Below, one piece after another: positions 49,475 through 61,429 of a stretch of DNA of 64,000 nt. The first letter of the stretch is position 1. Every line of letters starts with the position of its first letter. The notes beneath the pieces are model-generated. The model saw only the letters and a program-made list of their open reading frames with translations, ran no database searches and had not been told where the DNA came from. This DNA is from Diogma glabrata (lineage: Eukaryota; Arthropoda; Insecta; Diptera; Cylindrotomidae): NCBI GenBank assembly GCA_963693315.1, contig OY856186.1:129873143-129937142 (forward strand), written 5' to 3'. The position numbers and the translations under genes are program-made.

Positions 49475-49787
49475 ATATTGCAATTTAGAGTTGCATTTCA
49501 TGATAATATAATTTGCAGCATGTGTAATAAAAAGTAATATTTACATAATGTGCTACAAAGTCAATTCAATTATTAACATAATTGAAATATGAAATTAGAG
49601 GTTAATGACAAATTTGCTAAATTTTTTGAAAAATGTATCAATTGTTGTACGAATTTTAAATTAAGTGGACATGCATTCATCGTGAAATTTGTAAGACTTT
49701 GAAAAACGTAAATATGGCTTTTTATTACACATTATTGCAAATTATATTATCAAGAATATTAGAAAGAAACTCTAAATTTCAATATGA
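49475..49787. repeat. inverted repeat, about 60-70-nt arms
   Basis: 'atattgcaatttagagttgc' at 49475 onward with 'gataatataatttgca' and 'tgtgtaataaaaag' is mirrored at 49718-49787 ('ctttttattacacattattg', 'tgcaaattatattatc', 'actctaaatttcaatat'). It lies directly at the truncated end of LINE D. It is probably a small TIR element. Confidence 0.7.
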
Positions 49788-50444
49788 TATATATATTTTA
49801 TTTTATATTTAATATTTTTAGTAATACCTGCCGCAGCGGCCAAACAAGTTTTACTTCAACAGCGTGTAAAGATTACGCACTTCATTTTTTTTTTATCACT
49901 TTTGTATTGTTTTCGTTACAGACAAATAATTAAGCACTTTAGTATTTAACAGTTAACACTTTAAAACAAAAACGAAATAAGAATAATGTCTAAAAAATAC
50001 ACGATTTGATCTTCCTTTTTTTGGTTGAATATACTTTTTTTTTTAAAAAAACAGATCGAAAAAAAGATACATAAACGCGTGTGTTTGAATAAGAGAGAAA
50101 TCAATCACTCTAAAAAAAAGATGTCAATCGTGTCTATTTCGCTAATTTTTATACCGAAGTTATCCGAAAAGATAAAATGTTTTACTTCTTTGGTCCTATA
50201 CTGGTTCTAGTCAGGAAAGTCTGGCGTTATATTTTATTTGAAAATATCAGGATTTCCTCACTTGGACCATAGACGGACCTCAGTAGACAATCCTCAATTT
50301 CATTTATTTTAAGTAACATGAGGTTATAATTACTTCTACCTGACATGTTCCTGAGAAGGAATGCTTTTAATGGCATACCTTACAAAATCCTTAGCAGGTC
50401 CTGATATAGTCTATGGTTTTTCCTGAAGTAAATTCTAGTCGGGT

Positions 50445-50905
50445 CATTTTGCCATTGCATGTAATATTAAGAATATTACAGAAATTAAGTTTTGCAATTC
50501 AAGTTATGAGAATGTGTATGTAAATAGTATAGAAAATTTTTGCGATAATGAATTGAATAGAGGGAAGATTTGGTCTAAATTAACTTATATAGAAGATAAG
50601 TTGATTAAATTTAAATTAGATACTGGATCTGAAGTTAATGTATTACCTTTATATTTTTTTAAACAAATTAATAAGCAATCCAAAATTTTACAAACACAAA
50701 TACTTTTAGAAGCTTACGGTGGTTTTAAAATAAAACCAATTGGTGTTGTACAATTATTATGTCAATATAAAAAAAAAGAAATTTACAAAATTTCATTATA
50801 ATAGATTGTAATACTAAGCCAATATTAGGTATGAATACGTGCACCGAATTTAATCTTATAACTCGCATAAATTCAATCAATGAAACACATAAAAATAATG
50901 ACAAT
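50445..50905 (+). pseudogene. Ty3/gypsy zinc knuckle and protease, continuation
   Basis: It resumes the gypsy frame broken at 35565, starting HFAIACNIKNITEIKFCN. A retropepsin follows, with the active-site motif LDTGSEVNVLP (Asp-Thr-Gly at about 50618-50626) and a KPILGMNTC segment near 50815-50840, the latter after a frame break at 50801. No reverse transcriptase follows in the window. The protease would mature the gag-pol polyprotein. Confidence 0.82.
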
Positions 50906-52440
50906 AGAAAAGAAATATTCTACCAGCTATTGAATTATGTTACTACCAGCTATTGAATTCTGTTGAATGTTTTCAATTTGAACAGTATGATCGGCAGAAT
51001 GATGTAAAATTGCACTGGAAGCTCATCGAATACCAGGACTATCATAATGTTGATGTTGGCAAATGTCAGATGACGCAGCTCCAGTACGTATTTGATTAAT
51101 TCCTGATCTGGAAGTTGTACAGATTTGATTCGTATGATTTTGAGTAGTGGTAATTGCTGGAAGTTGTTGTGTAGAGTCTAGATTTAAATTCGACTGAATC
51201 CTGGAACTTCTACGGATAATTCGAGTATTGTCATGATTATTAATGAATATACTCATTTTAGTATATTTATTTGATTTACTGTATTCCTAAGACTGTTCCA
51301 AAGTACTCGAAGGACCATACGTTAATTATATACCTTTAATATTTAATTTATTAATAATCTATCCGGCTTGAAGGACCATATGTTAATTATATACCTTTAG
51401 TTAAATTAATTTAATAATAATCTATCCAGCTTAAAGTACCGAATATGAGCTAAAACTGGTCTTAAGTTAATACTATTAAATAATTTATTTTAAATTAGTT
51501 TTGTATTATTTTTAATGTTTATTGTAACAATACTAACAAAAGACAAAAAGAAAGAAAAATTAGAATTCATACAAAAAAAGTAATAATTCGGCTACTAAGT
51601 TTCATAAAAAAATGAATTTATAATGCAAAGTATAATAATATTTTAACTTATAATTTTGAATATTAAATAAGCCAATAGTATCCAAATTGAAATAAATATT
51701 AAATCTGGAATTCAAAAAATGATTATTTAAAAACATTGTGCAATCCACAATGGTACCCGTGGCTTATCCCGCCCTGAGAATACGCGATATATAAACTCAT
51801 ACAGCTGGGACGTTATGACGGCGCTTTATGAATCCGTAACGTCCGCTTATAAGACCCTGAAAAGAAAAACTTTTGAATTGTAGGTAATATATAATATGTA
51901 AATATTTCTTGTATAATTAGAACTTTATAGTACTTTATTGTTTAATCGTTTAATGAGATAGTTTATTCTCGATCAAAACATTATAATGGGAACGTGGTAC
52001 ATTGCAAAGCATTGCAAATTTGTGAGAGAATAAAATTCACTAAATACGAAATCAATACAATATTTTATCCGTTAGAGAAAATTCATTTATTATTTGTATT
52101 TTATTTTGTAGAGTAAAGCAAAATTACAATCAGTGATATTATTATTGATATTAATTGAAACCAGAGTATGAATCCAGACGTTTTGTTTTAAATTTTTTGT
52201 ATCTGTTCATATGCAGACAAAAATTTTTATTATTGTGTTGCGCTGATCCAAAAATCATAGTGCAACACAACAGTATTTCAATATTCGTTATTTTAAGATT
52301 GTATACAACAATCCATACTATTATTAATCCAAAAACACGAAAATAAAGATATTTTTAATAAATGTCAAAGTTTTGTGCAACATTTTTGCTATTGATGTTT
52401 ATTTGATTTTCTAAAACTAGCAAATTCTTTCCATAACGAT
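50906..52440. other. AT-rich stretch with a short direct repeat
   Basis: 'gaaggaccatacgttaatta' with 'tatacctttaatatttaatt' and 'aataatctatccggctt' (about 51309-51370) is repeated at 51371-51433. A minus-strand frame at 51256-51023 (IRRSSRIQSNLNLDS) faintly resembles the end of a gypsy pol on the other strand, but I cannot support it. Confidence 0.45.
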
Positions 52441-52454
52441 TTTGGTACATAAAC

Positions 52455-52790
52455 AGGTATTAGAGACGTAGGTCGCACAACAACATGAGCTCTGAACTGT
52501 TGATGGACGCAAATTGTTTGGTTTTGCTTTATTTATGTTTTTTTAAAGATTGTATAACTCAACAATAAATTGTATCACATAATAAAATATGACATATGGC
52601 TATTTGATAAAAGGAAGGAGCAAATCAAAGATTTAGGATGTAACCGTTGACTAAATAGTGTTCATACAGTAGCACTCGTAAGATATCACCATTCACCGTA
52701 GCTAGAGTCATCGCACTGGTATGCGATACATGATATATGGCATTAACTTTACTATATTTATAACTTTGTCACCGTTCTAGGTCAGTGACT
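52455..52790. repeat. R repeat copy 4
   Basis: R landmarks are 'cgcacaacaacatgagc', 'gttgatggacgcaaattg', 'actcaacaataaattgtatc', 'ggatgtaaccgttgacta', 'gtgttcatacagtagcac' and 'gtaagatatcacc'. It is internally deleted relative to copy 2. Confidence 0.65.
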
Positions 52791-52794
52791 AAAA

Positions 52795-54955
52795 GCGCTA
52801 GTCTTGCAACTCAAGAGTCAAGGGTACCGGGTTTGATTTCTGACGCAGGTCACTTTTCTTATGTATTGCTCAGAATATTTGTTTTCAGACCAGTGCAGCG
52901 ATTATGGAGTTTTCTAATTATGAAAAACTCACTACTTGTGACGTCAAGTTGTGTATGAATATGCACAATTTTTTAGTATTGGTTTTGCATACAATTAAAA
53001 ATTCGAAATTGTCAATTTTGAAGATCGAATATCGAACGGTTCCTTGCACATCAAATTTTATAGATGAAAAATTTTGTGAATGACAATCATCACTTTTCCC
53101 AAATATAACTGTGTTTCGAAAGATTTTATTTTAGAGATTTTTTTTCTATTGAAAAATTTAAATTAAAGAAATTAAAATTAAGGAAAAATTAAATGGTTTA
53201 TTTAATGCATTTGGAAACCTTTTAGTGCATTTGGAAACCATTGACTGGCTCACATTAGCAAAAGCAACCTTCCAATGCGGCGCTGGTAGCTTCCACTGGC
53301 ATTCAAATTTAAATAAAAAATAAATATATGAAATGTATTATAAAACAAAACTTACTCTTAAATGCAGTGTAATTTGACGTTTTTAAAAAAAACTCTATAG
53401 TTCCTCAACAAAATCCATAGCCAAATTATTAGTCAACCTATAAGTTTCTCTAAATCTAATTATAAAATAAATTGGACGAAGAAATTAATTATTATAATAA
53501 TTGTATTTTTAAACATATTAAATACATACCTCTCCACTGAAATATCAAATGGATCCATTACACCCCTTAATATTTGCCTTAAAACTCTTAATTTAATTTT
53601 ATTTTCGTATATAATAAAGGCACAATATTAAAAAATTTCATATTTATAAGTTATGTTTTAAATAAACAATACTCATACAAAAAGTCCAAACTCTCAAAAA
53701 ACAACATTCATCCGCCGAACTAAAATCAACATACGTTCAACAAAATTTTCGAAATTTTTGTCTCTGTTTCTCAGACATACTTTTCTAAACTCACAATTTA
53801 TTTCACAGTTTTAAACTCACAATTTGCCATAATCGCAGCACAGGTCATTAATTAATCAGTCTGAATGTATGGTAAGTAAAAGAAAACGATCTACATGTGT
53901 GGATATCGAAAACTATGGAGTTAAGAGGTGAGATTCAATGTTTAGCAATATTGATTTGATTGTTAAAAAAAGACCTACCATTGATCCAAATTTCGTTGTT
54001 TTCAGTAGCTTCCGTTTTTTAAAGAGTCTAAAAATATATAAGCAAAGATAAATGCTAAAAGAAATTAAATTATTTTTTATATGATACCTGAACCAACTTA
54101 TGAAAAACTTTTCTGCAAAAACAATCATATAAAAAGTTCTGAATCCCCCAAACAAAACACATATGTAAAAACTCGATCAAATTTTCTCAATAAAATCAAG
54201 AAAATCCAATAAAATCTTCAAAACAGATAAAAATAAAAAGTTTATTTAAATAATTCAATAAATAATATTTTTACTGTCTGTTGTTGTTCCTCTTCGTCGT
54301 ATTATCTTTCTTATGTGTGTACGTATGTACATATATTAGAATTTCCGCTCATACCAAAATAACAATTCCTATTCAATTTTGTTACACTAAACTGAAGAAG
54401 CAAATACAAGTTGACGGAACAAAAAATAAAATAACACCATGAACAGAAAATCTATACCACTCACCCACATATAAAATACGATGGAATTTATATTTTGAAT
54501 TCATTAATATCAGAAAGAAAAAAAACGAAATACAATTGGATTTGTCCCCAGAAGGTCAATAAAACAAGAGATGATTTTATATATGGTGGATGTATTGTTT
54601 GTATTTTGGAGTACGTACTAGATTACTTATTCATTTTTATTTTTATGATTGTAAATGTATCGTGTTGGCCATTATATTCATCTACAACTGAAAAAATGTA
54701 GGTCGTTAAAAATAAATGTAAGAGATGTTTTTTTTTGTTGAGGGTGTTAATTTATGTGAAATACATTTTTATTTTATTTTATCTTCCCTTATCACTGTAT
54801 AAATATAATAGGTGCTTTTTAAGCTAACTTTACTAATTTGTCCACAAAAATCGTTAATTGGTGTTAGTTTTACTTTTTGTTTAAACTGGGGAGTCAAAAA
54901 CGATAGTGGGGACCTTACTTACTATATTTTACTATTTAAAAAAAAAATGAAGAAA
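52795..54955. other. AT-rich stretch, no supported gene
   Basis: A possible degenerate pol III-type motif (GGGTTTGATTTC, about 52838) lies at the left edge. A duplicated 'gtgcatttggaaacc' near 53195-53240 and a short frame reading LETIDWLTLAKATFQCGAG at about 53230-53290 are noted without identification. Confidence 0.4.
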
Positions 54956-54959
54956 TTCA

Positions 54960-55190
54960 AACAACATGAAGTAAAAAGGCAAACGAATATTATGTTCGGC
55001 AAGTATGCGATGCAATTCGATTATGTGTATTGTGATTTGTGTGCCTCAATTGTCATTAATTTGTTAATGTATTATATTTTTTATTCAGTCCAGTACTAAA
55101 TGTTATATAAGTTGGATGTGTCGATTTCGAGTTTCGTTATTTTTTAAATTTATATTTTGAATTATTTTAGTTTTTCAACCGACTTAAAAA
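54960..55190 (+). repeat. S repeat, copy 3
   Basis: It matches 45380-45610: 'aaaaggcaaacgaatattat', 'gttcggcaagtatgcgatgc', 'aattcgattatgtgtattgt' and 'tttaaatttatattttgaat'. It runs into 'ttttcaaccgacttaaaaaa', another common repeat-end motif, before the (AT)n module. Confidence 0.65.
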
Positions 55191-55226
55191 AAGAGGAGAT
55201 TCTGGTGTGCATTCTAGGTTTTTTTA

Positions 55227-55633
<407 letters not shown>

Positions 55634-55797
55634 GGTGCTTTTTTTGGGGGCGACAATTCTTTTTTTCTGGTGCCCCACCAAAATTTTGCTGGAAATACCC
55701 AAGAAAACGTCCTCCTAAAATATGAGCCCTCAATATTAATGTTTAGCACTCGGCATCGGCGTTTGAAGATTTTCCATATAAAATACATGTAAACTAC

Positions 55798-56490
55798 AGT
55801 GTTTTTTAAAAAAAAAATTACAGCTCAGCGGCATTTTATACTATTTCAAAAAGGAAAAAAGCCACTAACTCAGGACTAAATTATCTACAAAAGTGCCTAA
55901 ATAGATGTAATTGTAACTTACACCGGTGACACACTACAGATCACTAAAGTCAGTTTTATATGAATTTCTTGTTCTTTTGTTTTTATTTCATAAATGGCTA
56001 AAGCTACAGGAAAAATGTCAATAACAAAGTTGTAGTTAGTTAAGTTTCCTACAAAAAACTCAAAAGAACCGAATTTCTATGATTCATATTTCTCGAGATA
56101 ATAAGCTTTTATTAAAATGGATGTTTTAAGGGGTTTACGTCATCAATTTATGAAAATCGCAAGTTCTAAAATAATAAAAGTTTATTATCTCGAGAAATAT
56201 CAATCATAGAGATTCGGTTACTGTAAGTTTTTTGTAGGAAATTTAATTAACTACAACTTTGATATTGACATTTTTCCTGTAGCTTTAGCCATTTATGAAA
56301 TAAAAACAAAAGAACAAGAAAAACACATAAAACTGACTTCAGTAATCTGTACTGTGTCACCGGTGTAAGTAACAGTTACATCTATTTAGGTTTTTTTGTA
56401 GATAATTTAGTCCTGAGTTAGTGGCATTTTTCTTTTTTGAAATAGTATAAAATGCCGCTGAGCTGTAACTTTTTTTTTAAAAAACACTAT
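55798..56490. repeat. near-700-bp imperfect palindrome
   Basis: Two arms of about 300 bp fold around a centre near 56143. Examples are GCATTTTATACTATTTC at 55831 against its complement at 56439-56455, 'ttacaccggtgacaca' against 'tgtgtcaccggtgtaa', and 'tttctcgagataataa' against 'ttattatctcgagaaa'. It ends about 50 bp before the assembly gap. It could be a foldback or MITE-type element, or an inverted duplication. Confidence 0.9.
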
Positions 56491-56537
56491 AGTTCTATAA
56501 AAAAACACAAGTTCGCGAACTGGCCATATCCGGGTAC

Positions 56538-56737
56538 NNNNNNNNNNNNNNNNNNNNNNNNNNNNNNNNNNNNNNNNNNNNNNNNNNNNNNNNNNNNNNN
56601 NNNNNNNNNNNNNNNNNNNNNNNNNNNNNNNNNNNNNNNNNNNNNNNNNNNNNNNNNNNNNNNNNNNNNNNNNNNNNNNNNNNNNNNNNNNNNNNNNNNN
56701 NNNNNNNNNNNNNNNNNNNNNNNNNNNNNNNNNNNNN
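56538..56737. other. assembly gap (200 N)
   Basis: A run of exactly 200 N, probably a placeholder of standard size, lying between the large palindrome and an (AT)n array. Confidence 0.99.
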
Positions 56738-56774
56738 TTACTGCTTCCGTCGTAAAACAAAACAGGCTTCGTGC

Positions 56775-57062
<288 letters not shown>

Positions 57063-57457
57063 AACGCAACAATGTAACCAATTTTAATGAAATTTTGTAC
57101 AATGTGTGTATGATGGTCCAGCTTGAGATAGGATAGTTATTATCTTGATTAAATCCCTAGATATTTTTTAATTGCGAATTAAATGTTAAATATGAATGGT
57201 TTATATGCCAACTTTCAGATGGCAGCGTAAATTAATTTATTCAATTGATAGTAAACTTGAACTTCGTGTAAGGCCATTTTTAGACTGTCAAATATGTTTT
57301 AGAAAAGAAAGTTTTGTTTTATTTGATAATAAACGAAAAGCATATTATGCTAAGTCAAATACGTTACCAAAGGTTATTAATAATTTTTTGCACGATCAGG
57401 CGATTTTGCATGTTCGCTGATTCGTAAATAAACATAGGAAGTTTCGTTTACAAATCA
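57063..57457. other. unassigned stretch with a short open frame
   Basis: A plus-strand frame at 57196-57420 (74 codons; LELRVRPFLDCQICFRKES...) is open but matches no family I recognise. It may be a transposon gene fragment. Confidence 0.35.
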
Positions 57458-57516
57458 CTGGTCGGTAAGTAATTACTTACCGATCATGCAGCCGGTAAGT
57501 AATTACTTACCAGTAA
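57458..57516. repeat. nested palindromes
   Basis: CGGTAAGTAATTACTTACCG (57463-57482) is a perfect 20-bp palindrome. GGTAAGTAATTACTTACC (57494-57511) is a perfect 18-bp one. The pair is itself bounded by ACTGG(T) and ACCAGT, so the whole 59 bp is an inverted repeat. Confidence 0.95.
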
Positions 57517-58630
57517 AGGAGACCTCAGGGTGTGAATAAAAACGATTATTAGTTAAATAATTGTGTACGTCTATTCACTAGCTTCAAATTTAAATAACAT
57601 TCATTTAAAAATATTGCAGTTAAAAGATTTAAAAAAAGCAATTAATTTTGAAAATATATTCGATGGAATTTAGTTTTGCAACAAAAAAACCTATAGTATT
57701 ATGATGAAACGCAAAGCTTACTATTTTGAAATGACATTTTAAGAAATTTCCTTTAAAACATTCAAACTTGAATTTTGTGAATGAATTTTATTATTTAAAT
57801 AGTTTTGATTGAATTTTTATTAATCGTGCAAAAAATGTAATAAGCATTTTGAGCATTAAGAGTATTACCGATTTCGGATATATTAGAGATGTCGACTTCG
57901 TCTCGATCTCAAAACATATATCCTCAATCGGTAAAACACTCTTACTGCCCTTAATACTTAAATAACTATTGTGGAGGTTATATATTAATTATAGAAGTGT
58001 TAAAAAGTATCGGAATTCGGAACCTGTAAAAAATTTGTTGTATTGGTTTTTATAAAGTTGGAATAAATATAAGAGTAAAAATTAAAGAAAACAATAACTT
58101 AAATTTATTTATTTATTATTTTAAATTTCTCATTGACCTTCTATGTTAATTTACAAAAATCAATATCAAATTGAAAAATACTCTTATTTGTATTGCTAAT
58201 TAAAATATAACGATTAGAGCTAAAAAAAATTGTCATCAAAACTGGATGAAAAACTAGGTAGCGAAGTCTATTTTTTTACAACGTTTGCACTCTCCAATTC
58301 ATGTCATATTTTTTTTATTAACCAATATATTTGATAGTGTGATATACGCCTCATAAATTTGGGTTATCCAATAGATGGTGTTGTATTTGTATTTAGAACG
58401 TTGTTTTTAACGTCGAAGTTTGTGCAAATACACTACGATTTGCTTTTCAAATTGTCGTGTATTATTTTTTGATTGGTGATTGATGATAAATATTTTATCT
58501 GATTTTTTGTTTAAATATCGGTTTATGAGCGGAGTTTGCTTTGATCAATGTTTCTATAGTTATAATTAAAGAATTCAATAACGAATTAAATATATACTCC
58601 CGCAGGAAGATTTGTAAAATTTTAAATTTT
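57517..58630. other. AT-rich stretch, no gene seen
   Basis: One loose inverted repeat is visible: 'agtattaccgatttcggata' near 57861 against 'tatcctcaatcggtaaaac' near 57928. Nothing else is supported. Confidence 0.45.
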
Positions 58631-58639
58631 TGATCTATG

Positions 58640-58990
58640 GGAGTGACAACCCAGCGTACTTAGATTCCTGCTATTTGCATATGAGTTAGCTTGAGTTATC
58701 GTAAACCACTGGCAATAGTAGTGAGATATCACTAGCCAAAGTGATATCTTAGGGATGTTGGCGGATAAACTTTTTTCAATCAACGATAGCACCCTTAGTC
58801 TTAGTTATAGAATATTCTTTGATGATGACACGTTATTTCTTTTAAAATAAAATGTGTTGGGTAGTACGAATTACAATGTAAGTAACAACAACTCATGACA
58901 ACCTTTGAAGAATAAATTCCACAACAACATCCTTTCTAAGGTGTTGATGGACGCAAATTTTTTGTTTTTTTATATTTTTTTAAAAAAATG
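58640..58990. repeat. R repeat copy 5 (inverted)
   Basis: The reverse of R landmarks is present: 'gttggcggataaac', 'cgatagcacccttagtctta', 'gttatagaatattctttga'. The end motif 'gtgttgggtagtacgaatta' then leads into 'cacaacaacatcc' and 'gttgatggacgcaaattt' in direct orientation, suggesting two R ends joined or a terminal inverted structure. Confidence 0.6.
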
Positions 58991-58999
58991 AACTTTTTC

Positions 59000-59210
59000 G
59001 TTTACTTGGAGAACTCCATAGACTAACTGATTAGAATGTGCCGGGTTCAATCCTTCAGCAAAACAATGTTTACATGATCTTGGGTATATGCTTCTAGCAC
59101 TAGCAATTTGCGTCCATCATCTTAAAAAACATGATGGTGTGGAACCTAGGTCTTAAAGGATTTTATGTGTTGTTGTGAGACATATTGTAATTCCAACTAC
59201 ACTGTTTAAA
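59000..59210. repeat. R-end fragment and possible pol III B-box
   Basis: 'agcaatttgcgtccatcatc', 'gtgttgttgtgagaca' and 'ttgtaattccaactacac' are R-end motifs in reverse. Just upstream, 'ccgggttcaatcc' (about 59041-59053) matches a B-box, but no A-box is clear. Confidence 0.5.
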
Positions 59211-59485
59211 AAAAAATTAAAAACGCTCCAAAATCTAGTAAATTTCTACTCATTTATTTGTAATGAAAATCAATTGTCTATTATTTCATATTACAATTAT
59301 TGAAGTAATCGTTGATTTCAATCCTGAAGCATTATTATTCCTGAGACAATCGTAGTAAAATAAAAAAAAATATGCAATAATACTTCTTCACTATTAAATT
59401 TACTACAGTTGTTGAATAAAAATAATATTTGTGAAAAAAATTCAATGAAGTAGGGTATTTTAGCTCATTACATACTATAGGTGCG

Positions 59486-59569
59486 TTCGATTTGACTGAA
59501 ACAACTGAAAAAAACAACAACAATTGCATTTAATTTTTCAGTTGCTTCAGTTGTTTCAGTCAAATCGAA
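59486..59569. repeat. miniature inverted-repeat element, 24-nt perfect ends
   Basis: Arms 59486-59509 (TTCGATTTGACTGAAACAAC+TGAA) and 59546-59569 are exact complements. A diverged relative is at 61203-61282 ('actaaaacaattgaaaaaac' ... 'cttcagtcaaatcgaac'). Confidence 0.85.
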
Positions 59570-60819
59570 ACGGCTTATGTTAAACAGAATACATTATTGC
59601 AAAAAAATTATTTTAAAAAATCGAGTAGCCAAAATTTCGTTTTCATTTATTTATTAATTGTCATTTTTCTGTTTCGTTTAGTTTTATAAAGTTAGAATAG
59701 TTTTTATTTTAGTGGAATCAATTTGCAAGATACAGGTAAGCAATTGTGTAATTTTCAAACATACAGGTAAGCAAGTTTATAGCATTATTAAACTGCGTTA
59801 ATCTGTTCATTGCTTTTTCAATTTTAAAAATCAATAGAAAATCGATAATCTTCTGTAAAATATGCAACCGAGGGCAAGTAGATATAATATCGTATAATAG
59901 ATATTTATATGCGAAACACAAATTTGTTAAAAATGGCTTGATTCTGTGCTACAAAAACGAATGTAAACAAAAATTTTCTTGCTATAAAAGTTATATCTCA
60001 CATTACCACCGAACCCATTTTAAATCAACTAAATTAATTCCCATAACTGCTTTATTTGTGCGCAGTATTTGTTGGTTGTGTTTTCAAGCTGATAGGCATT
60101 AAATTATAATACTACATATGTAACGCAAAAAGGTATACAATTTTAAAAAAGCTTAAAACTTAAAACCTTAAGAAAATACTTAAAAAAAAAGATTCGATTT
60201 ACTAATTTTATAATATTATAATTATTATATATAGTTGTACCTATTTCCGTTTTTCTAAAATATTCTTAAAAATAATAATAAAAACTCCATAATTGTAATT
60301 TTAATATTTGAATAAATGAAGTCATTGAAATGTATATTTTATAGTTTCAATTAAAGCGGTATAACGAATTTTAAATTGCAAGAAAAATAAAATTATATTT
60401 TACTAATTAAATTATAAAACACTCTTAGATGGGTAAAACGTCACCTCCGAAAGCTAGTAAAATTTCTCGTACAGTGTAAAAAATCCTCACCATTAGTAAT
60501 ATTCCTATCAACAGGTAAATTGAATTTACGGCCTTTAGTAAAATTACCCTTCAAAGAGTACACATTTTATCCATTGTCATGAAAAATTACTATTGAATAT
60601 TAATATTACCTGTTAATATATTTTTACTACGATTAATGTAGGCAAAACCGATTCCTACGATAATTGTAGTAAATTTTTAAAACAGTGTACACAAAAAATT
60701 TTTTTAAAAAAATATTTCAAATATTTTGAAATAGCACAAATGTTTTTAAAAATTTTTGGTGAAAAAGATGATGAACAAAGTCATTGAAGCTACAATCAAT
60801 TTTGAATGGAAAATTCAAA

Positions 60820-61015
60820 GAGGGAGATGTACTGTTGCTACGCATTTCAATGATCCCAACAGATATGGCATTTGAATTCAAACGTTTAGTTTCCAGTGCG
60901 ACTCGCTTTTGCAATGACTGTCAACAAAGAACAAGGGAAATTGCTGCAAGGATGTGGTAGATTTGGAGAATCCATACTTCTCACATCTGGACAACTGTAT
61001 GTGGTGGTCAGCTAA
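60820..61015 (+). pseudogene. Helitron helicase C-terminal remnant
   Basis: The plus strand reads ISMIPTDMAFEFKRL, then after a one-base shift FAMTVNKEQGKLLQ, and then SGQLYVVVS. These match the last PIF1-type helicase motifs of Helitron Rep-Hel proteins (R..MIP.D.PF.FKR.QFP, FAMTINK.QGQ, F.HGQLYVA.SR). A stop follows, and the downstream 'CAHKHEQR'-like tail near 61080-61110 is degenerate. It would have unwound DNA during rolling-circle transposition. Its own 3' end may be the one at 62489, 1.4 kb downstream, with later insertions between. Confidence 0.75.
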
Positions 61016-61202
61016 CGTCGGAATACCTTCTGATTTATTCATGTACGCATCTAGACGGAAAAACGCAAAATATAATGTGTGCCCACAAGCACGAGCAAAG
61101 AAATAGAATTAAAACGACATTTTGAAAATTTTTCCTTATTAAAATAAATAATTGTTGCAATAAAAATGATACAATGTAAATTGAATGTTTGGTACGTTTA
61201 GT

Positions 61203-61282
61203 GTGACTAAAACAATTGAAAAAACAACAGCAATTGTATTAAATTTTTCGTTGTATCAAACGCTTCAGTCAAATCGAACACT
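61203..61282. repeat. diverged copy of the 59486 miniature element
   Basis: Same order of segments as 59486-59569 with several substitutions. The right end is 'cagtcaaatcgaac'. Confidence 0.6.
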
Positions 61283-61429
61283 GCTGTTATCAGAACGAGT
61301 TTTCTTGAATTTCCTTTCTTATGAGATACCGACAATATGCGACGGGTATAATGTTAAATAAACAAAAGTTTTACACTATTTGGTGTAAAGTAAATAAAGT
61401 TTTGAGAGATTTTTAGAGTGATTAAGCTT

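Larger units (their letters stand above)
35566..50443. mobile_element. large TIR element inserted in gypsy gag
   Basis: The left end is CCCGACTAGAAAAATC and the right end, read inward, CCCGACTAGAATTTAC. CAT lies just outside each end (35562-35564, 50445-50447), and the gypsy reading frame resumes exactly past it, which fixes the boundaries. Both ends carry subterminal CAGGACC, CAGGAAC and CCTGA motifs within 250 bp. The interior is filled with other insertions (two T copies, foldback element, LINE with pogo), so the original element was much shorter. The transposon superfamily is not recognised; a 3-bp duplication is suggested. Confidence 0.7.

Noticed and set aside
51023..51256. Minus-strand frame resembling a gypsy pol C-terminus (IRRSSRIQS)
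   Set aside because: The motif is too short, and no integrase or LTR accompanies it.
53195..53325. Short frame reading LETIDWLTLAKATFQCGAG as a possible last exon
   Set aside because: An upstream stop, no acceptor of quality, and no family recognised.
57196..57420. 74-codon frame (RPFLDCQICFRKES)
   Set aside because: It is open but matches no family I recognise. Left as unassigned.
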